Shown: positions 16,836 to 26,260, numbered from the stretch's first letter. The stretch: DNA of 64,000 nucleotides from an uncultured Lachnospiraceae bacterium (GCA_946628415.1 CAMOWK010000010.1:1-64000); one strand, 5' to 3'. Notes: generated from the sequence alone by a model not told the origin. Numbers and translations: made by a program.

Positions 16836-18350
16836 CTAATAATGGTTATAAATCAGGGTGTCTGCATCCTTTTTACCATATTCATATAGTTTCTCTTTGA
16901 TGAATTCTTTTACATCTTCCGAAGCATTGATAACTATGATGAGAAGGAAGCTGTCTACGTATTCACACCATTTCTTATAAATAAGCTTCTTATCTGATTC
17001 AGAAGGCTCCTTTGTAGCCTGAGTCTTATCAAAACCTATATCTCCGTCAGAGTTAAGTATCTCTTTAAAACTGAGCGGTTTGAACTGAATACCGTAAGCT
17101 ATATACTGAAGCTCTTCTGTTTTTACGAATGCACAGTCATACATTTCAGTGATAAGAGGTATTACAGCTCTTTCCGGATTATCGAAATAGTGGCAATGGA
17201 AATACATATCTTCCTTACGCTTGCACTCTGCGATATCCTGACTGTTGTACCAGAAATATTTAGCTCCTTCGATTTCAAAGTCTGTAGGTCCAAACTTCTC
17301 GTCGAAGATTTCATCTTTTTTCTTTGTCTTTTTCTTCTTTTTCTTAGGAACAGGATTCTTTGAAAGATACTCTTCAAGTTCCTCTTCATTATCAATACCG
17401 GCATCTACATTTGAGGTCTTAACCTTACCGCCTGTATTAACTGTATTGAAAGACACTGCATTAACAGGATTAACAGGTGATACATAAGGATTCTCAAAGC
17501 CCGGTTTAATATCAAATGCACTGTCACCGGAATCAATTTTCTTTTCTTCTTTTTTTGTTTCCTTGATGTCAAATGCACTGTCGAGTGCTACTTTATTATC
17601 TGACTCATTCGACTCTGCTTCTTCTTTAAGAGCCTCTTTTACCTTCTTCGTATCTATCTTAATGGTAGGATCATTAGAAACAGGCGGCTTCTTGGCTTTA
17701 GCTTCTTTTTTAAGCTTATCTGCCTTCTCGCGGTTTCTTTCTTCCTTATGAGCCTTAGTTGCTTCATTTACGGCAGAATAAACCTCATCCATCTTTCTGA
17801 CTGTCTCATCAAATGAAGGTTCATCTGATTTTTCCGGTACAGGAGCTTCTTCCGGCTCTTCCTCTTCAGATTCTTCCTCTTCGTCAAAGGTATAATCATC
17901 ATCATCGGAATCATCCTCGTCAGCCTTAGCCTGTGAAAGTCTATCCTTGATGCTTGGTTTCTTTGATGACTCTTTGTACGAAACTTCTTCCGGTTCTTCT
18001 TCAGGTTCCTCTTCTGATTCATCCTCAGCTTCTTCTTCCGACTCGTATGAATCTTCCTCCGGCTCATCCTCGTCGTCTTCTTCGTACCTTACTTTCTTCC
18101 TAGGTTTTTCCTCTTCGTACTCGTCCTCGTATCTTGCTTTTCTTCTCGGTCTTTCTTCCTCGTACTCATCTTCGTAATCTTCATCATCACCTGTTCCTCT
18201 AAGAACCTTTATGGTAACAATTATCAGCACTAAAAGAAGAATTGTAAGGCCTATAGCTATAAGAATGCTTATCTTAGTAGCATTTGAAAGGCTATTAAAC
18301 GTATCCAGCCACTCAGCAAGAAATACCGGCATAAAATTCGTTAAATCCAT
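16836..18350 (-). CDS. Membrane-anchored protein with long acidic low-complexity region
   Basis: A 504-residue protein. One membrane helix (about residues 27-50) is followed by about 100 residues of Glu/Asp with Arg/Lys clusters, including two similar copies of the RYEDEYEEE/KPRKK type. A Lys/Glu/Ser-rich linker leads to a Lys run (PKKKKKKTKKK near residue 338) and a C-terminal globular region of about 155 residues beginning FGPTDFEIEGAKYFWY. I do not recognise the C-terminal domain. The architecture (anchor, flexible polyampholyte, soluble head) suggests a tether at the cytoplasmic face. It is transcribed alone, from its own promoter to its own terminator. Clostridia commonly encode such proteins without assigned function. 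Confidence 0.75.
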   Translation of the reverse strand: MDLTNFMPVFLAEWLDTFNSLSNATKISILIAIGLTILLLVLIIVTIKVLRGTGDDEDYEDEYEEERPRRKARYEDEYEEEKPRKKVRYEEDDEDEPEEDSYESEEEAEDESEEEPEEEPEEVSYKESSKKPSIKDRLSQAKADEDDSDDDDYTFDEEEESEEEEPEEAPVPEKSDEPSFDETVRKMDEVYSAVNEATKAHKEERNREKADKLKKEAKAKKPPVSNDPTIKIDTKKVKEALKEEAESNESDNKVALDSAFDIKETKKEEKKIDSGDSAFDIKPGFENPYVSPVNPVNAVSFNTVNTGGKVKTSNVDAGIDNEEELEEYLSKNPVPKKKKKKTKKKDEIFDEKFGPTDFEIEGAKYFWYNSQDIAECKRKEDMYFHCHYFDNPERAVIPLITEMYDCAFVKTEELQYIAYGIQFKPLSFKEILNSDGDIGFDKTQATKEPSESDKKLIYKKWCEYVDSFLLIIVINASEDVKEFIKEKLYEYGKKDADTLIYNHY

Positions 18351-18400
18351 TTTAATACAATCTGCACCCTTTCTTAAAATTTCCGTAACAAATTGTTAAC

Positions 18401-18429
18401 AGTATACTACAAAAAACTCATATGGTCAA
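18401..18429 (-). promoter_or_regulatory. Promoter of the acidic membrane protein gene
   Basis: Minus strand TTGACC (18429-18424) and TATACT (18406-18401) with a 17-nt spacer, about 50 nt before the start codon at 18350. Confidence 0.65.
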
Positions 18430-18463
18430 CTATAAGCGTAACTCCATAAAAAGCCCGATATTC

Positions 18464-18492
18464 TTTACTTATCCGCCGGTCTATGGTACAAT
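18464..18492 (+). promoter_or_regulatory. gltX promoter
   Basis: TTTACT (18464-18469) and TACAAT (18487-18492) are separated by 17 nt; a TG precedes the -10 by one base. The leader is about 75 nt. No T-box features (specifier loop or the AGGGUGGNACCGCG bulge) are visible in it. Confidence 0.55.
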
Positions 18493-18575
18493 TGCCAAGT
18501 TGATTAGCCTATAATATTATTCAGCTCATAAACCAAATCATTATACAAATTTTCAATAAAAAAGGAGAAAATGCA

Positions 18576-20036
18576 ATGCAACGAATCAGAACAAGATTTG
18601 CACCAAGTCCTACAGGCCGTATGCACGTTGGTAATCTCCGCACGGCTCTTTATGCTTATCTCATTTCAAAGCATGAAGGTGGAGATTTCATACTTCGTAT
18701 CGAAGATACCGATCAGGAACGTGAGGTTGAAGGCGCAGTCGATATCATATATAACACCCTCAAAAAGACAGGTCTTTTATGGGACGAAGGTCCGGACAAA
18801 GACGGTGGTGTAGGTCCATACATACAGTCAGAACGTATGGCAAAAGGTATATATCTTGAATACGCGAAAAAACTGATAGAAAAAGGTGAAGCTTATTACT
18901 GCTTCTGCACACCGGAAAGGCTTGAATCACTTAAAGCAGCAGTTCCCGAAGCAAAGGATGAAAAAGTCATTATGAGATATGACAAGCACTGTCTCCACCT
19001 TTCAAAGGAAGAAATTGAAGCTAATCTTGCAGCAGGAAAGCCTTATGTAATCAGACAGAATAATCCTGTAACAGGGACAACTACATTTATAGATGAGCTC
19101 TACGGAGATATCACCGTACCTAACGAAGAGCTTGATGATATGATACTTATCAAGTCCGACGGATTCCCAACATACAACTTTGCTAATGTAGTTGACGATC
19201 ATCTCATGGGTATAACTCATGTAGTAAGAGGAAATGAATATCTCTCATCCGCTCCGAAATACAACAGACTTTACGAGGCATTTGGATGGGAAATTCCTAC
19301 ATATATCCACTGTCCTCTTATAACTGATGAAAATCATACAAAACTAAGTAAGCGTTCAGGTCACTCATCTTTTGAAGATCTTCTGGAACAGGGCTTCCTG
19401 ACAGAAGCTGTTGTTAACTTCGTAGCCCTTCTCGGATGGGCGCCGACAGATAACAGAGAAATCTTCTCACTTCCGGAACTTGTAGAAGCATTTGACTACC
19501 ATAATATGTCAAAATCTCCTGCAGTACTTGATATGACGAAGCTTAGATGGATGAACAGCGAATACATTAAAGCACTTTCTGACGATGCATTTTATGAAAT
19601 GGCTCTTCCTTATATAAACGAAGTCATAAGTAAGGATCTTGACAAAAAGAAAATTGCCGGAATGATCAAGACACGTATCGAAACACTGCTTGACATCAAA
19701 GATCAGATTGATTTCTTTGAGGAAGTCCCTGAATATGACGTAGAGATGTATACTCATAAGAAAATGAAGACAAATCCAGAGAACTCTCTCACACTTCTCA
19801 AAGAGGTTCTGCCGGTAATTGAAGCAGCCGATAAGTTTGATAATGATTCATTATTTGAACTTCTCAAAACATTCGGTGCTGAAAAGGAATATAAAACAGG
19901 TTTCATAATGTGGCCGATTCGTACCGCTCTTTCAGGAAAACAGGCAACACCGGGCGGCGCAACCGAACTTATGTCGATACTCGGCAAAGAAGAATCAGTA
20001 AAAAGAATCAAAGCTGCTATTGAAAAGCTTTCATAG
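18576..20036 (+). CDS. gltX: Glutamyl-tRNA synthetase
   Basis: A 486-residue class I aminoacyl-tRNA synthetase. It shows [20 protein letters not shown] (HIGH motif as HVGN), [11 protein letters not shown], the region [10 protein letters not shown] replacing the zinc ribbon, IYIHCPLI-like strands and the KMSKS motif as KLSKRSGH. The C-terminal anticodon-binding helices are complete. ATG has AAGGAG upstream. It is monocistronic, transcribed away from all neighbours, and ends in a bidirectional terminator. Whether it is discriminating or also charges tRNA-Gln cannot be told from sequence alone. Confidence 0.97.
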   Translation: MQRIRTRFAPSPTGRMHVGNLRTALYAYLISKHEGGDFILRIEDTDQEREVEGAVDIIYNTLKKTGLLWDEGPDKDGGVGPYIQSERMAKGIYLEYAKKLIEKGEAYYCFCTPERLESLKAAVPEAKDEKVIMRYDKHCLHLSKEEIEANLAAGKPYVIRQNNPVTGTTTFIDELYGDITVPNEELDDMILIKSDGFPTYNFANVVDDHLMGITHVVRGNEYLSSAPKYNRLYEAFGWEIPTYIHCPLITDENHTKLSKRSGHSSFEDLLEQGFLTEAVVNFVALLGWAPTDNREIFSLPELVEAFDYHNMSKSPAVLDMTKLRWMNSEYIKALSDDAFYEMALPYINEVISKDLDKKKIAGMIKTRIETLLDIKDQIDFFEEVPEYDVEMYTHKKMKTNPENSLTLLKEVLPVIEAADKFDNDSLFELLKTFGAEKEYKTGFIMWPIRTALSGKQATPGGATELMSILGKEESVKRIKAAIEKLS

Positions 20037-20046
20037 ATTACACAGT

Positions 20047-20074
20047 AAAAGGACTGCCAATTGACAGTCCTTTT
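20047..20074. terminator. Bidirectional terminator between gltX and the YihY gene
   Basis: AAAAGGACTG (20047-20056) and CAGTCCTTTT (20065-20074) form a perfect 10-bp stem with an 8-nt loop. A U-run is present on both strands, so it can stop both convergent genes. Confidence 0.9.
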
Positions 20075-20077
20075 ATT

Positions 20078-21298
20078 TTATGCTCTTTTCCGTTTTTTTC
20101 TGTCCCGGTAATAGTATTCATATATAAATTCATTTACCATGGCACCGATAAATATCATCAGGCTCACATAATAAAGCCAGATCATGATCAGAACCAGAGT
20201 TGTCAGCGAGCCGTAAACACTTGAGTTTCCAATAAAATTGTCAACTACAAGTGAGAAAACTCTTGCTATACCAACCCATGCAAGAGCCGCAAACATGGCT
20301 CCCGCTATCTGCCTCATGAGATGAAGCTTCCTGTTCGGAATAAAGGTATAAAGCAGGACAAGAAGCACGAACACCACGACGAATGATGCTATACTTCTAA
20401 ATGAATATACAAATACCGTAACCTGCTGGCTCTCGGGATATCTGGCGATCAGCCATCCAGCTATCTGACGTCCGAAGATATTAAGAAGGATAAGCACAAC
20501 GATGATTACTATAAATACCGCTGTATAAATCATACTTATACTTCTTGAAACCACGTAATTACGCGTGTCTCTTGATCTATATACCTCATTCAGTCCGTTT
20601 CTTATTGCCATAAAGCCTTTAGCCGCTGACCAGAGAGCTATGACGAGCGAGATTATAGCTACAGAACTGCTGGCATTCTTATAAATATCATCCACTATCT
20701 GATAAATAAGAGGTTCAAAATCAGCCGGAATTACCTGATATATAAGCCTGAGAAGCTCTTCCTTAGTAAAAGGAAATATATCGGTAAATGTAAGAACAAG
20801 GCTTATGATTGGAAAAAACGACAAAAAGAGGAAGAATGCTGACTGCGCCGCAAATGCAGGAATATGTTCATCTCTCGTACCGTCAAGATACTCGAATACT
20901 TTTGCAATGAACCTGACTTTCCCATTTTTATCATGTTTTCTAATCTTGGTTCCGGGTATGTATTCATCCCTGTCCATTTCATCATCTATATCGGATACAT
21001 TGAAAATATCATCGTCATCATCCGGATCAACCGTTAGTTCTTCTGACTCTTCATCTTCATCCATGAGATACTGTTTATCTTTATATTTCTGCCTTACATT
21101 ACTTCCTTTCCCATCTGTATGATTCATATCATCCACATAGGATTCAGGGTCATCTCCATCCGCCACAGCTACTGTAATCCCATCAGGAAAAGCAGGATCA
21201 TAATCATCGTAAGTATCATCCTGCATATAATCTTCATTATAATTCACATCATCCGGAATCTTTTTAATGTGAATGTTTTTTAAGGACTTTTTACTCAT
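20078..21298 (-). CDS. YihY/BrkB-family (UPF0761) membrane protein
   Basis: A 406-residue protein with an acidic, hydrophilic N-terminus of about 150 residues and a six-helix YihY domain: FLLFLSFFPIISLVLTF, the conserved ISLVIALWSAAKGFMAIRNGLNEVY, LLNIFGRQIAGWL, TFIPNRKLHLMRQIAGAMFAALAW and SVYGSLTTLVLIMIWLYYVSLMIFIGAMVN. The family was once called ribonuclease BN by mistake; its members are now regarded as membrane proteins of unknown transport role. The very long acidic N-terminal extension is unusual compared with typical 280-320-residue members. It lies between the gltX terminator and an ncRNA gene. Confidence 0.88.
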   Translation of the reverse strand: MSKKSLKNIHIKKIPDDVNYNEDYMQDDTYDDYDPAFPDGITVAVADGDDPESYVDDMNHTDGKGSNVRQKYKDKQYLMDEDEESEELTVDPDDDDDIFNVSDIDDEMDRDEYIPGTKIRKHDKNGKVRFIAKVFEYLDGTRDEHIPAFAAQSAFFLFLSFFPIISLVLTFTDIFPFTKEELLRLIYQVIPADFEPLIYQIVDDIYKNASSSVAIISLVIALWSAAKGFMAIRNGLNEVYRSRDTRNYVVSRSISMIYTAVFIVIIVVLILLNIFGRQIAGWLIARYPESQQVTVFVYSFRSIASFVVVFVLLVLLYTFIPNRKLHLMRQIAGAMFAALAWVGIARVFSLVVDNFIGNSSVYGSLTTLVLIMIWLYYVSLMIFIGAMVNEFIYEYYYRDRKKRKRA

Positions 21299-21326
21299 AA
21301 CAGTTTAAATATATCCCATGATACCA

Positions 21327-21585
21327 CAAAAGAGAGCAGCGAATCGCTGCTCTCAAAATTCGCGAATCTTTAAATATCCAAAGTGCCGGTTCCTACCTTT
21401 TTGACTCCTAGCCTAAGCCAGGTGGGTGTCCTCAACTGGTATTCTGAAGTCCACTCTAAGGAGGCATTTCATCCAACCATGTATGTAAAACTCCCTTTAA
21501 GTATATGTAGGCTCAATAACGATAGGAGTTATCGCACACCCCAGATATTCACTTGTATGATTCGTTGTAATCTTTAAATGTTTAT
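21327..21585 (-). ncRNA. Free-standing structured ncRNA, rod-like fold (6S RNA-like candidate)
   Basis: A stretch of about 260 nt has its own consensus promoter and its own terminator (10-bp stem GAGAGCAGCG/CGCTGCTCTC, loop ATT, then TTTT at 21330-21327) and contains no convincing ORF. Ends pair in a nested way: CGAATC with GATTCG, AATATC with GATATT, GTGC with GCAC, ACTCCTA with TAGGAGT, AGCCTA with TAGGCT, and an inner CCAG/CTGG hairpin. This gives a long interrupted rod with internal bubbles. TCCTATC can also pair with GGTAGGA, an alternative to ACTCCTA/TAGGAGT. Such a rod with a central bubble fits 6S RNA, which binds RNA polymerase holoenzyme, but I cannot confirm the family. It is not a tRNA, tmRNA, SRP RNA or RNase P by motif. 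Confidence 0.7.
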
Positions 21586-21591
21586 AAGGCG

Positions 21592-21620
21592 ATTATATAC
21601 CTATCAATATACAAATTCAA
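21592..21620 (-). promoter_or_regulatory. ncRNA promoter
   Basis: Minus strand TTGAAT (21620-21615) and exact TATAAT (21597-21592) with a 17-nt spacer, placed about 30 nt after the stop of the flavin reductase gene. Predicted start near 21585. Confidence 0.75.
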
Positions 21621-21645
21621 GGATAAATTGGCTGTTTATCACGAT

Positions 21646-22215
21646 TTATTCACCTTTTTTTCTTACTGAATAACCGAATTTTCCAATTTTCTCTCCAAGT
21701 TTAAAATACTCGCCATGAGAATAAGCTATAAGCCCTGTTTTCTCAAGAGCAAACCGCCCCTTTTCATCCATATATGATTCATCGACAGTAACGCCTTTTA
21801 CTTCTGCAACAAACATGTCATGAGAGCCAAGCCTCATAACCTCTTTAACCTTGCAGTATATATTTACAGGACTTTCCTCTATAGCAGGTGCTTCCATTAG
21901 ATCGGAATAATATGGAGTAAGATTCATTTCTTTAAATTTATCTACGTCTCTTCCTGATTTCACGCCACACCAGTCACATGCATATGTGAGTGTTTCATTT
22001 ACAAGATTAATAACAAATTCTCCGTTTTTCTCGATTATATCGTGCGAGTATCTTTCAGGTCTCACTGATATAGACACCATAGCCGGATCAGAACACACGG
22101 TTCCTGTCCACGCAACTGTTATTATATTATTCTTTTTTCCACTTCCGCCACAGCTTACCATGACCGCAGGAACAGGATATAGCATATTTCCTGCCTTCCA
22201 ACTCTGCTTCGCCAT
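21646..22215 (-). CDS. Flavin reductase-like FMN-binding protein
   Basis: A 189-residue split-barrel protein of the flavin reductase-like family: YPVPAVMVSCGGSGKKNNIITVAWTGTVCSDPAMVSISVRPERYSHDII at the N-terminus, then GEFVINLVNETLTYACDWCGVKSGRDVDKF. Members bind FMN and either reduce free flavin with NAD(P)H or act as electron shuttles. A Cys pair (CDWC, about residues 81-84) is common in anaerobe members. It appears monocistronic; the ncRNA promoter starts right after it. Confidence 0.87.
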   Translation of the reverse strand: MAKQSWKAGNMLYPVPAVMVSCGGSGKKNNIITVAWTGTVCSDPAMVSISVRPERYSHDIIEKNGEFVINLVNETLTYACDWCGVKSGRDVDKFKEMNLTPYYSDLMEAPAIEESPVNIYCKVKEVMRLGSHDMFVAEVKGVTVDESYMDEKGRFALEKTGLIAYSHGEYFKLGEKIGKFGYSVRKKGE

Positions 22216-22295
22216 ATTTTATCTCCTCTTCGAATGATATTTATTCTATTTATAAATTACTGACTAAATTGACAGACTATACCTTACAGCCCCTC

Positions 22296-22332
22296 GGAAC
22301 CAGTCCGGTAGGTTGCCTGATGTTCTGGTACC
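22296..22332. repeat. Small imperfect palindrome between two minus-strand genes
   Basis: GGAACCAG (22296) and CTGGTACC (22325) form a 7-of-8 inverted repeat around GC-rich sequence containing CCGG. It lies in the gap between the DUF3592-like gene and the flavin reductase gene. There is no U-run, so it is probably not a terminator; it may be another REP-like element or a stretch of leader structure. Confidence 0.35.
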
Positions 22333-22359
22333 TATGCATCCAAAATAAAAACCCTGCGA

Positions 22360-22794
22360 TTAAACCCCCATAAATATAAGCGAAAGCCCCAAAATCATCA
22401 GAAGCCCTCCTACCGCTGAAAATACTATAACAAGAATTTTGGAAAGCTTTGATCCCACAAAAATGAAATGCTTAGGATTACCCGGATCATACAGAATAGG
22501 TATCGTATCTCCCACTTTAAAGTTCCAGTTTGTTCTGTAAATATGTGAATGTGAAAGCATCTCATATCCATTTGCTACGTATCTTAGTTCCGGAGTAAAC
22601 ATATACTGACTCGGGTCATCAAAACTGTGAGCATTAAAATCCTGTGTTAACATCCTTGTAACTACCGCATATGTCTTATATGTGCATTTATTAAGTGAAT
22701 TCATCCTCACAAGTCCTATTATAAGCGCCACAATAAAAAAGATTATCGCTATTGCTGAAACCACAGTACCGGCTATCACAAATGCATTAACCAT
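22360..22794 (-). CDS. Small membrane protein, DUF3592-like
   Basis: About 144 residues with membrane helices near both ends and an extracytoplasmic middle carrying features of DUF3592 proteins: a TYAVVTRML strand, FTPELRYVANGYE and the VGDTIPILYDPGNPKHF motif. The open frame continues upstream to 22887, but the ATG at 22794 has GGAGG five bases before it, and the upstream extension reads like untranslated DNA. Function unknown. Confidence 0.72.
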   Translation of the reverse strand: MVNAFVIAGTVVSAIAIIFFIVALIIGLVRMNSLNKCTYKTYAVVTRMLTQDFNAHSFDDPSQYMFTPELRYVANGYEMLSHSHIYRTNWNFKVGDTIPILYDPGNPKHFIFVGSKLSKILVIVFSAVGGLLMILGLSLIFMGV

Positions 22795-22899
22795 ACTTAC
22801 CTCCGAAATTTTTATATCATATATATCAAAATAAAATGATATGTAAAATATAAAGCAGTATCCCTGACATGTCAAATAGGAAGACATTTATGGATTAGC

Positions 22900-22945
22900 A
22901 AAATAGAAATGAGGGATGTTGTGTAAAACTGCAGCATCCCTCATT
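22900..22945 (-). terminator. Terminator of the tandem-DUF5067 gene
   Basis: Minus strand AATGAGGGATG/CATCCCTCATT, an 11-bp stem (22945-22935 and 22918-22908), followed by TCTATTTTGC. It lies about 27 nt after the stop at 22972. The U-tract is interrupted. Confidence 0.7.
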
Positions 22946-22971
22946 TCATGTTATCTAGTTGTATTATTGAA

Positions 22972-24297
22972 TTATTTAAGTTCAAATGTCTGCTCACCAA
23001 GTGACTTTCCAAGCATACCATTTGTCGCTGAAAGCGTCACAGGCGTTTCTTCATCAGTCAACTCATATGCAACTGCATTTGAAACCGTTCCGCCCTCTTT
23101 AATCTGTTCCAGCTGAGAATTAATGAATGTATCATCAGGCAGCGATGCTACACTTAACTTGTTCACTGAATTAGAATCATTATCCTGAACCGCGGTCATT
23201 ATATAAATCCATGCAGATGTCGGATCAAGACTTTTACCGGACGTGTTCGTTGTGTCATACCAAAAAGCAATAACCGGTTTTTTTCCGTACTTATTACCAT
23301 TTTCACCGGGCTGAATCACCTTATAATCTGTGATAGTTATAGTATAATCTTTAGTCACTATGACATTATCTGAAAATGATGGTTCACTTCCTTTATCACT
23401 TTCTTCTTTACTATCGCTGCTATCTCCGCCACCCTTAGTTGATACACTATCCGTGTTACTGTAAGTCATATTAACAATATCAAAATCCATGCTGCCTATT
23501 TCATCACCTAGCATGCTCTTTTTGGCGGTAAGTTTAACCGGTGTCTCTGTATCACTCAGATCATAAGCCACTGCATTCTGTACAGTTCCATCTTTTTTTA
23601 TTTTATTAAGCTGGGACTCGGTAAACTGATCATCCGGTAACATTCCTACTGATAATTCATTTACAGAATTAGGATCATTATCCTGATACGCACTTACAAC
23701 ATATATCCAAGCTGACATAGGATCTATTTCAGTACCTGAAGTATTTGTAGTATCATACCAAAAAGCTATAACAGGTACATCTCCATATTCATTACCTGCT
23801 TCACCCTTTTGTATAATCTTCCAGTCAGTAATCTTAATTGTGTAGTCCTCAGTCACAAGTTCAAGATCTTTGAAATAATATTTCGATTCTGCACTATCTT
23901 CAGTACCTTCTTCAGAGCTTGTATCATCAGTTTGCTCATTCTCTGATGTAGTTTCAACTTCAGAATCTTCTTCAGTCATTTCTGCTGTTACTTCTTCAAT
24001 AACTTTCTTAGTACCGGCTCCAAGAAGAACAGTACTCAGAATACCAATCAAAAGCCATGCTCCGCATATTCCCAAAGCAACTTTGGATAAGGTTTTCTTT
24101 TTGCCGTTTTTTTGAGCCAGATCGACTATCGCGAGAATAAGACCTATAAGTGATGTGCAGCCAATTATAGAAAGAATCAAAGCTGCAACCCCAAGTCCGG
24201 AATTCTTCTCATTCTGAATGTAATTTGTGCCTTGCGTGTAATTCGGAACACCGGCATTGCCGGATACTCCGTTATTCTGAAAATTAGTATTGTCCAT
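22972..24297 (-). CDS. Membrane protein with two tandem DUF5067-like domains
   Basis: About 441 residues: an Asn/Gly/Tyr-rich N-terminus, two membrane helices of the DUF4190 type (GLGVAALILSIIGCTSLIGLILAIVDL, then VALGICGAWLLIGIL), an acidic Ser/Thr/Glu linker and two extracellular repeats of about 135 residues. Both repeats contain DYTIxITDxKxIQxGExGNxYG, KPVIAFWYDTTNTSG and DNDxNSVN, and end in a VAYxLxDxETPVxLxA block. The two copies are close enough to point to an internal duplication. The ATG at 24297 has AAGGAGGGGG upstream, better than the frame start at 24318. It is probably a surface-exposed protein; the ligand is unknown. Confidence 0.8.
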   Translation of the reverse strand: MDNTNFQNNGVSGNAGVPNYTQGTNYIQNEKNSGLGVAALILSIIGCTSLIGLILAIVDLAQKNGKKKTLSKVALGICGAWLLIGILSTVLLGAGTKKVIEEVTAEMTEEDSEVETTSENEQTDDTSSEEGTEDSAESKYYFKDLELVTEDYTIKITDWKIIQKGEAGNEYGDVPVIAFWYDTTNTSGTEIDPMSAWIYVVSAYQDNDPNSVNELSVGMLPDDQFTESQLNKIKKDGTVQNAVAYDLSDTETPVKLTAKKSMLGDEIGSMDFDIVNMTYSNTDSVSTKGGGDSSDSKEESDKGSEPSFSDNVIVTKDYTITITDYKVIQPGENGNKYGKKPVIAFWYDTTNTSGKSLDPTSAWIYIMTAVQDNDSNSVNKLSVASLPDDTFINSQLEQIKEGGTVSNAVAYELTDEETPVTLSATNGMLGKSLGEQTFELK

Positions 24298-24371
24298 AGC
24301 CCCCTCCTTGTATATCAACTGACAAGGATTATAACCTTTAATAATCTGTATTTGGTATGCTCACTGCATAC

Positions 24372-24410
24372 AAAAAAGCAGTTATATGTTTGGAGAAACA
24401 TATAACTGCT
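24372..24410 (-). terminator. Terminator of the AAA/PD-(D/E)XK gene
   Basis: A perfect 15-bp inverted repeat (24396-24410 and 24377-24391, AGCAGTTATATGTTT and complement) with loop CTCC, followed on the minus strand by TTTTTTG. Confidence 0.92.
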
Positions 24411-24426
24411 ACATACTATTACTATT

Positions 24427-26121
24427 TTAACCTTTCTGGATGAGGCATTTTTCTCCTTCAAAGGCAAAGCCGTACTTCAAAATATTCTCTGAATGTATCC
24501 CCCTCGTAAGAAGATCTGTTTCGTATTTCTTATCTTCTATCTGTTTCAGGGCATTTACCGCTGTGTCCTCAAGAGTTTTCTCTCCATCATATGTATCGAA
24601 CACTTTGAATTCCATAATGACCGCCTTATCATTTATGTCCTTCGGTTCCATTACTACATCATAACGCCCGTAACCGCTTTCTCTGTTGGACTTTACCATA
24701 TAATCATCTGCTTTATCAACTATAAGACCTAATACAAATCCATGATAAAAACGTTCCGGTTCTTTTCTATCTGAAGGTCTGTTACCAATGTCAAAGTAGC
24801 TGAATGTATTTAGTGCCACTTTATTCATATATAGATTCATTTCACGTACATTGCCTTTGAACATAGCAGATACAAATTTATTTAACATTCTGTCTTTTTG
24901 AAACCATCCCTTAATCATCTTAGAAAACATCTGTTTTACTTCGAAATTAGTCAGTTTCAGTCGATATACAGGCGTATCATTTGTATGTTCTCTAATAATT
25001 TCTTCTACTTTTAAATATCCCGATGCAAGAAGAAGGCTCCAAATAGCATTATCATCTCCATCCAGCTGATCATATACTATCTGTTCATCTATCTCCGTTT
25101 CAATAACTTCATCGTTTAAGAGTTTTTCAAAATCCGACTTAATGTCTTCATTTCCTTCTCTGATAAGCTTTCCGACAAGACCGTTTCCACTAGTGTTCGC
25201 CCAATGAGTATCATATTTTCTTTCATCTAAATATAGAGTCACAGACCATGGATTATATATATCCCTTACATTTCCAAACGTGAATCCATCATACCAGAAC
25301 TTTACATTTTCTTTTTCTTCTTCGGGTATTCCCTGCTCATCCATAGCCGTAAATACTTCGTTCTCGGTAAAACCAAAGCAGGTTGCATATCTTTCGGATG
25401 TAGTTGTTACAACTGTAAGATTATTAAGATCAGAGAAGACAGACTCCTTACTAACTCTTGTAATTCCTGTCATGATACCACGTTCCATGGAAGGGTTAGT
25501 CTTAAAGGTATTATTAAAGAGTGCCCTGGTATAAGCAACCAGTTCATCCCAGAAGCCATTTATATAAGCCTCCTGCATTGGAGTGTCGTACTCATCCAGA
25601 ATAACTATGCATTTTTTTCCATAATATCTATATAACCATTCGCAAAGCTGATTCAGCGCCATTGCCGCAACATCATCAGACATATCTTTATTTATCTGGT
25701 AAAAAAGCTCTCTATCTATATCCGAAAACTGTTTATCCTGAAGTATTTCCCTATGACGGCTATATGTGTCAGAAATCAATCTATTTATTGCTTTTCTGGT
25801 ATTCTCATAATTTGTATACTTTATACCTGCAAATGACAGAAATATCACAGGATATGTCCCTTGAATCTGTCGAAATTTCTCTTCCTTCCATATCTTAAGT
25901 CCTTCAAACAGATCACTTCTTCCCTTATACTTATTCGAGAAGAAACATTCCAGCATATTCATGTTAAGTGTCTTGCCAAATCTGCGAGGTCGGTTAATAA
26001 GAGTTACGGAATCTCCTGATTCCCACCATTCTTTGATAAAATCAGTCTTGTCTATGTAAAAATAATTATTCTCTATAAAATCACTGAAGCTCTGAACTCC
26101 AATTGCAACTGTTCTTGCCAT
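24427..26121 (-). CDS. AAA-ATPase-like protein with C-terminal PD-(D/E)XK domain
   Basis: About 564 residues. The N-terminus (IGVQSFSDFIENNYFYIDKT) and the P-loop NRPRRFGKTLNM near residue 43-54 match the AAA-ATPase_like family; Walker B is IVILDEYDTPMQEAY. The C-terminal domain has YGRYDVVME...AVIMEFKVF, the D/ExK core of a PD-(D/E)XK nuclease fold (PDDEXK_9 type). Such genes occur in many copies in Lachnospiraceae and Bacteroidetes, and their role (mobile, defence or housekeeping) is unsettled. The ATG at 26121 has GGGAG 8 nt upstream; the frame opens at 26136. It has its own strong terminator. Confidence 0.85.
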   Translation of the reverse strand: MARTVAIGVQSFSDFIENNYFYIDKTDFIKEWWESGDSVTLINRPRRFGKTLNMNMLECFFSNKYKGRSDLFEGLKIWKEEKFRQIQGTYPVIFLSFAGIKYTNYENTRKAINRLISDTYSRHREILQDKQFSDIDRELFYQINKDMSDDVAAMALNQLCEWLYRYYGKKCIVILDEYDTPMQEAYINGFWDELVAYTRALFNNTFKTNPSMERGIMTGITRVSKESVFSDLNNLTVVTTTSERYATCFGFTENEVFTAMDEQGIPEEEKENVKFWYDGFTFGNVRDIYNPWSVTLYLDERKYDTHWANTSGNGLVGKLIREGNEDIKSDFEKLLNDEVIETEIDEQIVYDQLDGDDNAIWSLLLASGYLKVEEIIREHTNDTPVYRLKLTNFEVKQMFSKMIKGWFQKDRMLNKFVSAMFKGNVREMNLYMNKVALNTFSYFDIGNRPSDRKEPERFYHGFVLGLIVDKADDYMVKSNRESGYGRYDVVMEPKDINDKAVIMEFKVFDTYDGEKTLEDTAVNALKQIEDKKYETDLLTRGIHSENILKYGFAFEGEKCLIQKG

Positions 26122-26260
26122 TATATCATCTCCCATAAAAATGAATCACTTCATAATAATTCATGGATATATATACACGTAACCAGTATTTATTATAGCA
26201 AAACTAAATATTCACCGCCATATGAAATCCTATTATACAGCTAATGTTTTAAGTATCTTT

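Noticed and set aside
18493..18575. T-box leader before gltX
   Set aside because: The leader is short and lacks a specifier stem, the T-box sequence and a terminator/antiterminator pair.
21383..21577. 64-codon plus-strand ORF in the ncRNA region
   Set aside because: No ribosome binding site, no recognisable protein, and the region has minus-strand promoter, terminator and nested pairing of an RNA gene.
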